A stretch of 64,000 nucleotides of DNA from positions 10,416,001 to 10,480,000 of the forward strand of contig NC_046679.1 in the NCBI RefSeq assembly GCF_009870125.1, read 5' to 3'. Under the pieces are notes generated by a model. It worked only from the letters and a program-made list of their open reading frames with translations. It did not search any database and was not told the origin of the DNA. The translations under genes and the position numbers were made by a program. Positions 11,901 through 26,414 of the stretch are shown here, one piece after another. Positions within the stretch are counted from its first letter, which is position 1. The number at the start of each line of letters is the position of its first letter. This DNA comes from Drosophila pseudoobscura. Its lineage: Eukaryota; Arthropoda; Insecta; Diptera; Drosophilidae.

Positions 11901-12564
11901 AACAGCAGACACAGCCTGAGATCGCAGAACTGCACCAGCAGCTGAGCGGTGTGGAGACGCCGCAGAATCAAGAGTTGGTGCTTTCGCCGTCGCCCGCAGA
12001 AAACGCCTCTTCATCATCATCATCGTCGTCATCATCATCATCGCTTGAAGCGTCCACGTCATCGTCCTCGTCCTCATCGTCACCGCCGAGTACGTCGGCA
12101 GCTGCTTCTCATTGCGATTCGGCGACAGTAGCTCAGGTGGTGGCCAGTCAGTTTTTAACGATCGCGATCGCAGCGTCCGTGACAGCGGCAGCTACATCGG
12201 CTGCCCCCAATCTGGCTCCAGCACCCACTGCGGCCGATCCCGACATTGAGCCCGCCGACTCACAGCCGACTCCCGGCACCACAAGCGAGCTCGATGGACT
12301 TCTCGGCCAGACTGTGACGGAGAAGGATTTGGTAGCGTCCAGCATCGACGCCAGCACGGACTCTGCGAACAGCGAAACGGACAAGTCGACGACCAAGAAG
12401 GTAAAACCAAATAGATTAAAAAATCTATGGATATTGTAACATCTCCTTTTCGCTGCTTACAGGGCCTGGTCGATTATGAGAGCGACTCCGGGGAGGATGA
12501 TGACGAGGAGGACGAGGACGACTCTGATGGGCCACAAGCACAAAAGCGCGCGCGTCTGGCATAG
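8954..12564 (+). CDS. flfl: Falafel, regulatory subunit 3 of protein phosphatase 4
   Basis: Nine coding exons (8954-9065, 9145-9332, 9429-10367, 10436-10613, 10688-10943, 11009-11281, 11357-11490, 11562-12400, 12463-12564) give 1006 residues. Falafel is the fly PP4R3/SMEK subunit that brings PP4 to its substrates, in nucleus and cytoplasm. The N-terminus ([20 protein letters not shown]) begins the EVH1/PH-like domain (about 1-100, ending near [14 protein letters not shown]). The conserved SMK-1 helical region follows at about 170-360 and armadillo-like helices continue to about 640. An acidic patch ([16 protein letters not shown]) precedes a low-complexity tail with Ala-Thr repeats, 17 consecutive Gln (about 785-801) and Ser runs. 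The last exon ends with an acidic stretch and a basic QKRARLA, a plausible nuclear signal. The homopolymers are the likely source of length differences between species. Confidence 0.95.
11834..11884 (+). repeat. CAG/CAA repeat coding polyglutamine in flfl
   Basis: Seventeen consecutive Gln codons, CAG interrupted by CAA, inside exon 8 of flfl, followed after HNPF by another four. Confidence 0.9.
12008..12043 (+). repeat. TCA/TCG repeat coding polyserine in flfl
   Basis: Twelve consecutive Ser codons, with a second Ser-rich run about 12 codons later (to about 12082), in exon 8 of flfl. Confidence 0.9.
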
Positions 12565-13530
12565 TTGACAGATGCGGAGCAGCAGGGCGGCATCAATTAT
12601 AAATTAGTACACACATAACCCACACTTACACACCCACACTAACACACACACACAAACCAATACCAACACCAACACCAACGAACGGAACGTGGGGAAGGAG
12701 GAGCCGACCAGAAGGACTTCGATTATCGGTGGTCAGCCAGCTTGGTAATGCATTTTGCAGCAACTACAGGCACAGTAGACGGCAGACAGCCAGCGGACGG
12801 GAGACGGGAGATAGCGGTACGATGTAAGATCGAACAAGAAAACATAAAGTTAAATTTTAGCATAAAAATTTATTTTAAAGGAAAGCGAACACCTAAAAGT
12901 AAAACAAGAAATTATAAATCTTACTTTACTAAATTAATAACGAAACAAGCATATATATATCATATATAGATATGAATATGTATATACATATATATTCAAA
13001 TATATATGCATATGAAAATACAATTAACTATGTATGTGTGTCCAGCCGCACATAGCCGATCACCGATCAGCGATCAGAGGCATCCTACACAAATTTGCTA
13101 CGTGCTCTGTTGTGTGCGTTTTGTTTGAAAAAAGTTGGAAAAGTTGGAAAAGCATTAACGAAGAAACCAAAATAAACATGTATTTAGTAGTAAAACAGAG
13201 ACACTTGCAACACACACACATACACACAAAAACACAAACACATGTGCGCGCAACGCAGGACGAGAGAGAAGAAGAAGAAGGATAATGGATAATGAGTGGA
13301 TAGAATAGAAAAGATCCTTTAACAGATCCTGTGAAGTTGGCTGGTGGCAGGAATGTTGTGGAGAAATCTAAAATTTTGTGCAATATTTGGATAATATTTT
13401 TTGTGGTATTTTAAAGACAATTGCTATATCGTAGTTATATTTTAAGAGTTGATTTCCATTATAATCTAACCTATCTTTTGGACAGGTCTGGTCTGCCTGC
13501 GAATCGCAGTTTTATACTTTTGTATATTAA

Positions 13531-13659
13531 AGCGCTGTCTACGCAACAACGACACTTTCAGTAAACAAATCATTGGGGCAAGGTCCAGCCTCCCCCAGAG
13601 GCTGAGGCTTATCTCACTGAATTGTAGTACGATGTAATACAGATCTTGTAGACAGCGCT
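13531..13659. repeat. Nested inverted repeats, candidate structured RNA
   Basis: Perfect 12-bp arms AGCGCTGTCTAC (13531-13542) and GTAGACAGCGCT (13648-13659) enclose a second pair TTCAGT/ACTGAA (13557-13562, 13616-13621) and a central 7-bp hairpin CAGCCTC-CCCCA-GAGGCTG (13586-13604). The three pairs are properly nested, so the segment could fold into one long stem structure. It lies about 1 kb downstream of the flfl stop codon. Confidence 0.55.
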
Positions 13660-14270
13660 GTAATGTTTTCAAGCAGAGTAAAAATATGCACATATAATTG
13701 TAAAAAAGTGTTAATTCCCAAAGCAAAGCAGAGAAATTAAATCTATACATTTATATATATATATATTCCGATTAAGACTATACGCGTACAGCGTGCAATT
13801 GTTTTGTAAATACCAGCAAGAGTTCCCCCCCCTCCGGCCCGGCCAGCTTGACAATTTCTGTTAATACCTTCAGTTAGTATCACATCAAACAGCCCACTCT
13901 CGACCCAATGAGCCTTGTATATAATTTAGTCAGCCTCTATATCGAATTAGACGATAATTGTTCTTGCACCACTCGCGACAGTAACAGTAACAGTAACAGT
14001 TGCAGTTACAGTAAGACTAGAAATTGAGGATGGTTTCGTGCAGATTGAAAGATGGAATTGTCTAGAAACAATCTCTCGCTTTTGTAGGAATCCGTGTAGA
14101 AGGAAAGGAGGAGCGTTGTCTGACTGTGTAATTAATCAATTGTTGCGTTACCTTTGAACCATTATCGAACCACACACACACGCAAACACACATCATTGAC
14201 AGCAAGAAAAAGTAACTAATTATAATGATTACAAATAGAACGTAAATTATAAAAGTGGGGGGAAACAAAC

Positions 14271-14300
14271 CAACAAACAAACAAACAAACAAACAACAAA
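14271..14300. repeat. ACAA tetranucleotide repeat
   Basis: About seven tandem copies of ACAA downstream of flfl. Confidence 0.8.
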
Positions 14301-14551
14301 TAACAATAAAAATACAAATAAAATAGTCTTCTTACGTTTTCCATGTAAGTTTTTTTCATATTAAATATAGCATAAAACATAATTTGTATTAAACGAATGT
14401 AGAGGGAGGCGGCACATACCGGAGTCACATCCCTAGCCCCAGCCTCAGCCTCAGTCCCGATCCTGATTCACTCACATCCGGAAAAAAAAACACAAAAAAA
14501 AAACCATATCCCCAGACACTGACTGACGTTTCGTCCTTGATCGCCAGAAGT

Positions 14552-14557
14552 AATAAA
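14552..14557 (+). terminator. Candidate poly(A) signal for flfl
   Basis: Canonical AATAAA followed within 40 nt by GTGCGTGTGCGT, a GT-rich downstream element. It would give an flfl 3' UTR of about 2 kb. Earlier AATAAA-like sites exist, so alternative ends are likely. Confidence 0.35.
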
Positions 14558-15098
14558 GTTATTTGTTAATAATCGTATCTGCCATGTGCGTGTGCGTACT
14601 GTACTACATTTATTTATTTTAGTGTTTAAACAAATGCATAATTTCAACTAAGAATCCACAAGCAACTCTCGCCGCAAACGGTTTCGTTTTCCCTGGAGCC
14701 ACCAACCGATCGTATCGTTTCCCCTCCAACTCCCACACCACACCCCAGACACATTTGCACCCCTATAGTATAGCTGGGGAGTACAGAACAGATACAGAGA
14801 CAGATAAAGATACATATATCCTTCCAAGTTGTTGGTTTTGTTTGATTGATTGATTGAACTGCAAGAAATACAAAACAAAATGCAGAACACATGCGCATAG
14901 ACGATGCGCGAGGACACATAAAAACAAGCAAGAGATAAATAAAATATACGAAACAAAATGGGAAAAGAGAAGAAAGGAACATAAAGTAATAAGAAAACTA
15001 ACAAAAAGCAAACAACACTATAGTTTATACATAGTATTTATATGAATCGTGTGTATTGTATATGCATATGATATGCCGTCGTCTAATCCCTAATCCTA

Positions 15099-15137
15099 AC
15101 ACACACAAACACAAACACACACACACACACACACACA
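15099..15137. repeat. CA microsatellite
   Basis: Nearly continuous CA dinucleotides between flfl and the CFAP36-like gene. Confidence 0.85.
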
Positions 15138-15475
15138 TACCCATTACATATATATAATTTGGATACTTTATTTAGTTGTTTAAACATCAATGCGTAAAAA
15201 CCGATATATATAACTATATTATGATTATGAGTAAATTAAATAATAGTTTTTAATAGTTTTTAAACAGAAGAACAATTGTCGAAGCTCTCTCAAGCGTTTT
15301 TATTGTCCATTTATGTGCAACCCTCGTTGGTTGTTGGTCTCTCGGGTGGTCGTGGGCGTCGTCATGGTAGCGACGTCCTTTCAAGGACCAAACAAATGTT
15401 TCTACACTTTTTGCATTACGGCATTAGTGGTTATCGCAGAGCCACTTCAACAACTTACGAGTACTTTTATCGAAA

Positions 15476-16575
15476 ATGTCCGTGGATGACTCTTGGGTTT
15501 TTGATTCTTTGGTTTGCTTCCTCCATGGACCAGTTTGGAACGCACCCCTGCAGACCTTCATCGAGCAGAGATCCTTGGGTAAGACCAGCCGGACCTTGGG
15601 CCACGTCATCTCCTAACCTCCGTGCATCTCGACCTTGGTGCAGTCTTCGATCCCAATCTGCAGTTAGACGAGAACAATGAGGAAATCCTACAGATCCACG
15701 AGGAATACAAGAACTTGGTCGACTACATGCTGGGCAGCTTCATGGAGGAGATGCAAATATCACCGGAACAGTTCGAAATGGCCTGCCTGGAGGGCCGTCA
15801 GCAGGGCCAGGGCGAGAATCCCTTCCAGTTCCATCAGGTCCTGTTCCAGCAGGTAGGTCAACGGAATCGTCGTCCCATCGTCCGGTTAATGAACGATCTC
15901 TAGATATGGGCCGCCAATGATGTAAAAATCTTCATACGAATGATGACGCAACGCAACGTAGAGCTGCAGCTGCAGGCCTTGGATCTGATAGAGAAAAACC
16001 AATTGGCCCAAAACTCTCTGGAGGAGGCTGATAGCAACAGCGCCACGGGCTCGGATCAAGGGTGGGTTGGGGCAATGAATGTGAATAAATGTTCCCCGTC
16101 TCACGAATACCTATACCACAGCGATGCAGCCGCCGATGTGGATCAACTCATAGCCAAAACCGTGGCCGATGAGCTGGAGAGCCCAGAAGCAGCCTTGACC
16201 CCCGACCAGGAGGCTAGTCTTGATCTGGTCAATGATAAGTTTCAGCGCTTGAATCTGTTCTTCGAGCAGGAGGACAGGGTGGATCCCACCGATGTGACGT
16301 CGCGTCAGGAGTATCTGCGCCAGCAACGCGACAAAATCGTGGAGATCAAGAAGCAAGCGCGCGCCAAGCAGCTGCAGGAGACCATGGCCCGGGACAGTCC
16401 CCAGGGCGCCGAAGGCGCCCGTCCCAGTTCCGCCCAAGTGGCACAGCAGCTGCTCGAGAACGGCGGCAAGACCATGGAGCTCTCTGCGCCGCTAGACAGC
16501 GAGGAAAATTCAGCACTCCAGCTGCGCCGCACCCTGGCCAAGCGCCTGCGCAGTGAAGTTGTGGAGAATAACTAA
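15476..16575 (+). CDS. CFAP36-like BART-domain protein
   Basis: Coding exons 15476-15578, 15644-15852, 15904-16061 and 16122-16575 give 307 residues. The start MSVDDSWVFDSLVCFLHGPVW and the following LHIHEEYKNLV-type helix region (here QIHEEYKNLVDYMLGSFMEEM) match the N-terminal BART-like domain of CFAP36/CCDC104, which in vertebrates binds ARL3-GTP and is linked to cilia. In flies this suggests a role in sensory cilia or sperm flagella, by inference. The C-terminal half is charged and helical (LRQQRDKIVEIKKQARAKQL), a probable coiled coil, ending LAKRLRSEVVENN. The last intron (16062-16121) is 60 nt, in frame and without stops; if it is retained the protein has 327 residues. The ATG is the only in-frame start upstream of the conserved FDSLV motif. 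Confidence 0.85.
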
Positions 16576-16625
16576 GCGAATGAAAGGTTTACCTTTTTTT
16601 TTTTAACTAAAAACTTCTTTGCCTA

Positions 16626-16762
16626 AATGCGGAATGTTTTCCTTGTTATAAGGTACCTTGCACCGCTCCTTTCCTCCACTATTAATATCGGCTATATCGC
16701 TTGTCACCAAATAAATATTATACATCTATAAATTGGCTAAAAAAGTGGCAATCGCAATGCTA
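16626..16762. repeat. Diverged direct repeat, copy A
   Basis: Shares TGTTATAAGGTACCTT and several further blocks (AAATGCGG.ATG, TATCGG.TAT, AAATTGGCT.AAAAA, ATTGCGAT or ATCGCAAT) in the same order with copy B (16969-17178). It lies just downstream of the CFAP36-like stop codon. Confidence 0.45.
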
Positions 16763-16968
16763 TTTTTTCTGGCTATAACGCGATTGGATTCCCCCTTAGA
16801 TATACCGAACTATGCTATAAAAACCCTAGGGATAACCACTCTCAATCCATTAACACAGATTAGATTTTGTTTTTTATTTTTAATTAAAAATTTTAAACCA
16901 GAATTTAACAGGGTGGTGCGCCGTGTGTTGCCAAACGCTGACTAGTTCAGTTGGTAGAGTAGATGGTA

Positions 16969-17178
16969 AATGCGGGATGCTTTCTATGTTATAAGGTACC
17001 TTCCTTGCGCGATCTCCGCCTCGTCCACACACAGGCAGACTTATAGCTTAAGTATGGATGTGTGTGGGCGTGGTGGAGCATTGGTAAAGTATCGGTTATG
17101 TTTGTCCCAAAAAAAAACATTATACCAGTGAAAATTGGCTGAAAAACTCAAATAAAAAGGTGTAGATTGCGATATCTT
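16969..17178. repeat. Diverged direct repeat, copy B
   Basis: Second copy of the block described at 16626-16762, with an extra segment of about 60 nt. It ends right at the LRR gene's stop codon, so it includes that gene's 3' UTR. Confidence 0.45.
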
Positions 17179-17181
17179 GCT

Positions 17182-21568
<4,387 letters not shown>

Positions 21569-22200
21569 CTTCTTGGGTTAGGTTTGCTTTGGTCTTGCTC
21601 CGCTGGGGCTTCCTCTGTGGGGAGATACGAGATACATTGTAGCAGCCAAGGTCAGCCACAGAAGTCAGTCAGTCAGTCTGTCAGTCAGTCGGTTCGTCAG
21701 GGGTGTGGTGTTGGATTTCCTAGCTGCTCTACGCCCGGTGCAAAATGTTGGTGTTTGCAGCCAATGCACACCTACGCCACTCGCCTCAAGCGAGTCCGAC
21801 GAAGCGGCAAAAATGCTGAGCCCCGGCATTTGCCTTCCCCACTTGTATGTGGCATGGGCGGGGGTCTGGTGTAGCCAACAAACGACGCTAACTACATACG
21901 TCGACTGTCAATCAAAATTATGAATAACGCTGGCGCATGGCGTAGGGTCAGTTGCCTCCAATTGGTTGCCGCCACCCTCATAAGCCATCCCTGCGGCTAC
22001 GCTGGGCGGCGACTAGGTGCGAGCACTTGGGAGCACTTGCCATTTGCCAGTTGTCATTTGGTTTTCAGTGCAAGCGGAACGGAACAGAACGGAACAGCAC
22101 TCAGGTGGCCCACGTGGATTTGTGTGGTTTGGATTGAAATTGCATCAGCCGAGGACCGTTTACCTCTCACACTCACCCGGATATACTTCCGTTTGTGGCA
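21569..22200. promoter_or_regulatory. Divergent intergenic region, LRRC40-like gene and ninaB
   Basis: The start codons of the minus-strand LRR gene (21568) and plus-strand ninaB (22201) are 632 bp apart. The region contains a GTCA tetranucleotide run (21663-21692) and no coding frame I would defend. Both 5' UTRs and both promoters must lie here; I see no clear TATA box. Confidence 0.5.
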
Positions 22201-24535
22201 ATGGCGGCTGGGGTCTTCAAGAGCTTTATGCGGGATATCTTCGCGGTCAGTCGATTGGTCACTACGCGATATTCAAAATTAGTAACGAAAGAATTTTTTC
22301 AAATTTGGCAAAAGGATTCCGAAAAGTTACCTAAACAAGTGTTTGTCAGAATTTAAAATGATAGATTGATTTTACTTTCCACTGCCTGAGCTTGAGCTTG
22401 AGCTAATCAAAAAGACCTTCCTTGAGAACGCTCACAGCTGGTAAGGGGATATGTACTGTATGCATGGAATGTGGGAAAAGCGCCAGCCGACAGAATAATC
22501 CACATTAATCCACGGCAAAAATTCTTTTGGATTAGGGTACCCAATCATGGCAATCAATAGCTTCAACACCCCTCCTCCCACAGGTGAAATACGATGACAA
22601 GCAGCACGATCCCGAGGCGCAACGGCTGGATGGCAGTGGTCGGTATTATCCCAACTGCTCCTCGGATGTCTGGCTGCGCTCCTGCGAGCGGGAGATTGTG
22701 GATCCCCTTGAGGGCCACAGCAGCGGCCATATACCGAAGTGGCTCAACGGCAGCCTTCTGCGCAACGGTCCCGGCAGCTGGAAGGTGGGCGAAATGCGCT
22801 TTGGCCACCTCTTCGATTGCTCGGCGCTGCTGCATCGATTCGCCATACGGAATGGCCGTGTGACCTACCAGAGCCGCTTCGTGAACACGGAGACACTGCG
22901 CAAGAATCGGTCGGCTCAGAGGATTGTGGTCACGGAGTTTGGCACCGCAGCGGTGCCGGATCCCTGTCATTCGATCTTCGACAAGTTCGCGGCCATCTTC
23001 CGGCCGGATAATGGCACGGACAACTCGATGATCTCCATCTATCCGTTCGGCGACGAATACTACACCTTCACCGAGACACCCTTTATGCATCGGTAGCTAC
23101 ATATATCTTATCCACTTCTCTTGTAATTCTCTGAGACCATCCCAACTGCAGCATCAATTCCTGCACTCTGGCCACAGAGGGGCGGATCTGCATTAGCGAC
23201 TATGTGGGCGTGGTCAATCACACCTCGCATCCGCATGTGCTGCCCAGCGGAACAGTCTACAACCTGGGCACAGCGATGACCAAGTCCGGTCCGGCCTATA
23301 CGATCATCTGCTTCCCCAAGGGCCAGCACATGTTCGAGGATGCTCACGTGGTGGCCACGCTGCCATGCCGCTGGAAACTCCATCCGGGCTACATGCACAC
23401 CTTCGGCCTGACCGAGAACTATTTCGTTATTGTGGAACAGCCGCTCTCCGTGTCCCTCACGGAGTATATCAAGGCCCAGTTGTCCAACCAGAATCTCTCC
23501 GCCTGTCTGAAGTGGTTCGAGGACAGGCCGACGCTCTTCCACCTGATCGAGCGTACCAGCGGGAAGCTGGTCCAGTCCTACGAGTCGGAGGCCTTCTTCT
23601 ATCTGCACATCATTAACTGCTTCGAGCAAGATGGCCACGTGGTGGTGGATATTTGCAGCTACAAGAATCCCGAGATGATCAACTGCATGTACCTGGAGGC
23701 CATTGCCAACATGCAGACCAATCCTAACTACGCCACCCTCTTTCGCGGTCGCCCCCTGAGGTTTGTACTTCCCCTGGGAGCCAAAGTGCACGCTCATGAC
23801 ACGAAGTCCGGGTCCAGCAGACGGGGGCTCATAAAGTCCTTCTCCTTGGCGGGCTTGAGCACTGCGCAGCCCTTGAAAACAATGAAGCATTCCGCCTCCC
23901 AGTACGCGGATATTACCTATATGCCCACCAATGGCAAGAGAGAGGACTCTACCGAAGAGGCACCTCAGAGAGAGGTCAAGCGAGGCCGCTACGAGGTGGA
24001 GGACGGCATCAATCTGGTGACCCTAAAGAACAGTCGAGCGGAAGCCTACCAAGACCCGAGTGGCATATTCTTGCGTCCCGAAATGCTCTGCGACTGGGGC
24101 TGTGAGACGCCCCGGATCAACTATGACATCTACAACGGGAAGAACTATCGCTACTTCTATGCCATTAGCTCCGATGTGGATGCACCCAATCCTGGCACTG
24201 TGAGTATCGTATCCCATGTCATCCATGAAGAATCCTCACTCAATCCTCCGTTGCAGCTTCTTAAAGTGGACGTGTGGACGAAGACGAGTCTTAGTTGGTG
24301 CGAGGACAATGTCTACCCGAGCGAGCCCATCTTTGTGCCTTCGCCGCAGCCACAGAGCGAGGACGATGGCATCATCCTGGCATCAATGGTCTTGGGCGGT
24401 GGTCTCAACGATCACTATGTGGGTCTAATAGTGCTCTGTGCCAAGACGATGACAGAGCTGGGACGCTGCGACTTCCACACGAGCGGACCAGTGCCCAAGT
24501 GCCTGCACGGATGGTATGCACCGAGCGTGAACTAG
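22201..24535 (+). CDS. ninaB: NinaB, carotenoid isomerooxygenase
   Basis: Coding exons 22201-22245, 22584-23092, 23152-24199 and 24257-24535 give 626 residues. NinaB is the single insect carotenoid oxygenase; it cleaves carotenoids and isomerises one product to 11-cis-retinal for rhodopsin. The first exon (MAAGVFKSFMRDIFA) joins to VKYDDKQHDP after a 338-nt intron. Family landmarks include SGHIPKWLNGSLLRNGPG near the N-terminus, HTSHPHVLPSG, WKLHPGYMHTFGLT, AFFYLHIINCFE and the C-terminal CDFHTSGPVPKCLHGW, which contain the iron-binding histidines of the RPE65/CCD fold. The stretch after FVLPLG (AKVHAHDTKSGSS) and the KREDSTEE linker are less conserved. The last intron (24200-24256, 57 nt) is stop-free and frame-preserving; splicing restores GTLLKVDVW as in other flies. 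The gene converges on Adgf-C with 53 bp between stop codons. Confidence 0.95.
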
Positions 24536-24588
24536 GCCCAGAAGTACGCATGAATGTATCACTCTTAGTCTGAGTTTTGTGTATTAGA

Positions 24589-26414
24589 TTAGAACTTTGG
24601 ATTCAAGACATTGGCAATAAACTCGCGCCACTTCCGCTGAAAGATCCGATTGATCTTGCGCCGTTCGTCCGAGGTGAGCACCGCATACTTGATGGAGTTG
24701 AGAGCCAGCTGCTTGAGGAAGCGCAGATCCGCCTCGGCAGGGGCCATGGCCATGAAGGCATAGTAGAAGTCGTAGCTGAGGCCCTTGGCACCCCACATCC
24801 CGGGATCATCGGATGAGATCACAATGGGAAAGTTCTGGGCAATCAGGAAGCTGGCCGGATGATTGCGCAGATCCCAGACAAAGCCCAGCACCTGATTGGA
24901 TATGGGATTCACTTCGATGGCAATGTCTCGCTTCTTGATCGTAGACCACAGCTGCGGATGCTTGGGCAGGGCAAACGCGTGTCCAATGCGCTTCGAGTCC
25001 AGCAGAATGGCATCCATCATGTTCCAGTCAGTGCGACCATGCCAATCTGTGGGCAAAAGTATTACTTAAAGGGATCGTATCCTCAGTATTCAAAGGCTCA
25101 CTTGTCTCGCCCGCGTGGAAGAAGTAGTTTGCCGTGCTGGGCAGGTCGGACAACTCGTTCACGTATTTGTTGAGCGGATCACCCGTGTCCTCCTGTCCAA
25201 TCAAATCGAATCCTATCACAAAATTCGGTTTTGCGTGGCTGCAAGAGAGCCAGAGTTAGGTTTTTATCAGATATGCCTCTGGGTTTCTTCGACTTACTGC
25301 AGCTGCTTGAAGGTTGTGATGCGTCTGCTCATCTCCTCCTCGGTGGCCCGATTCCGCTTGGCATAGATCACCTTGAGGCCGACAAAGTCGTGATGCTTCG
25401 CCTTGAACTCCTCCACGATGCGTTCCAATTCGTTGGCCACCTCCAGTGTGCTCAGGGTGCGATTGTTGTCGTCGTACAGCTGGAAAAAAGGGCATACAGC
25501 TTATATAATTGTCAGTATACTGAAGAATACTCACAGGCGACAGGGAGGCTCGGACCTCCGCGTAGATGATGTTGTCCTCGCAGAGCTCCTCCAGCAGTCG
25601 TTTGTGGAAGGCGCAGTAGGAGGGTCTGTACTTATAGAGCCGATCGACAGTCGTAAAGATATTCTCAAAGCGTTCCCAGATCTTTTTACGTTGGGACAAG
25701 AGAGCTGGGGATTGAAGGAGAGAATGTATCGATTTAAAGCTTGAAAGGGAGGGATGGGTGTGGGGCACTCCACCTTCTGGCTTCTGGCGGTGCATGTTTA
25801 TGTGCTTCTCGAGCTGCCGCTCGTACTTTCCGCGATCCTCAGCGTTGATGCGCTCCGTGCATACATTCTGCACCTCGCTGTGGCAGCCGCTCTGGTCGTA
25901 GGTGAAGATGAGCAGCCCGTCCACATTGCGGCACGTGTACAGATTGTTGGTGGTGGTCAGGTTGCCGATCACCCACTTGGAGGTGACCATGCCCGTGTTG
26001 TGGCCGTGCAGGAAGGCGCCCTTCGGCATCTTCTGTATGAATCGGAACACCTCGCTCTGTCGCACGTACTGCCTGCCCTGGAAGAAATGCATGGCCGGGG
26101 GATACTTCTCCGGCGTCTTAATGCCCTCGGCAATCTCTGCACGCTTGGCGTTCATCAGTATGCTGTTGGCTTTCTCCTCGTCCGAAGTGAGCCAGATGTT
26201 GCCACCCAGCGAGGCCAGACGCTCCGCCTCCATGATCTGCTCCCTCAGAGTCTCGTAAGCTGCGAAATCCAATACGGGTCCCCTCAATATTAGGTATATC
26301 GCTTCTGATTGTTGATGTTGTTGAACCGACAATCGGACGGAACTTACGTAAGTCCGCGGCATGCAGTCCCCCCAGAAGAGGCGGCACCAGGCACAGCAGC
26401 AGTCCCAGCAGCAT
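24589..26414 (-). CDS. Adgf-C: Adenosine deaminase-related growth factor (Adgf-C)
   Basis: Coding exons 26414-26348, 26259-25774, 25704-25535, 25479-25298, 25238-25102 and 25046-24589 give 499 residues. ADGFs are secreted ADA2-type enzymes that convert extracellular adenosine to inosine and limit adenosine signalling. The first exon encodes a signal peptide (MLLGLLLCLVPPLLGGLHA). The zinc site is preserved: MPKGAFLHGHNTG (H-x-H, about residues 107 and 109), then FFHAGETN, RIGHAFALPKHP and VISSDDPGMWGAKG. The N-terminal dimerisation region of the family precedes the catalytic barrel. The Adgf-C symbol rests on position next to ninaB and head-to-head with a second ADGF; the family assignment is firm, the paralogue letter less so. 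Intron 2 (25773-25705) has a weak donor GTGGAG, is 69 nt and stop-free, so retention would add 23 residues. Confidence 0.88.

Larger units (their letters stand above)
12565..15270 (+). other. flfl 3' UTR and intergenic region
   Basis: AT-rich sequence after the flfl stop, with CA tracts at 12600-12660 and 13205-13245, TATA-rich stretches near 12950-13010 and 13755, CAGTAA repeats at about 13980-14010, an ACAA run at 14271-14300 and a CA run at 15099-15137. No coding frame is convincing. Part is presumably a long 3' UTR; its end is not resolved from sequence alone. Confidence 0.5.

Noticed and set aside
11485-12083. Long minus-strand frames opposite flfl exon 8
   Set aside because: They are antisense shadows of the CAG, TCA and GCC codon repeats.
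16941-16960. tRNA A-box-like TAGTTCAGTTGGTAGAGTAG
   Set aside because: There is no B-box (GGTTCRANNC) within the next 80 nt and no acceptor stem can be drawn, so it is not called a tRNA.
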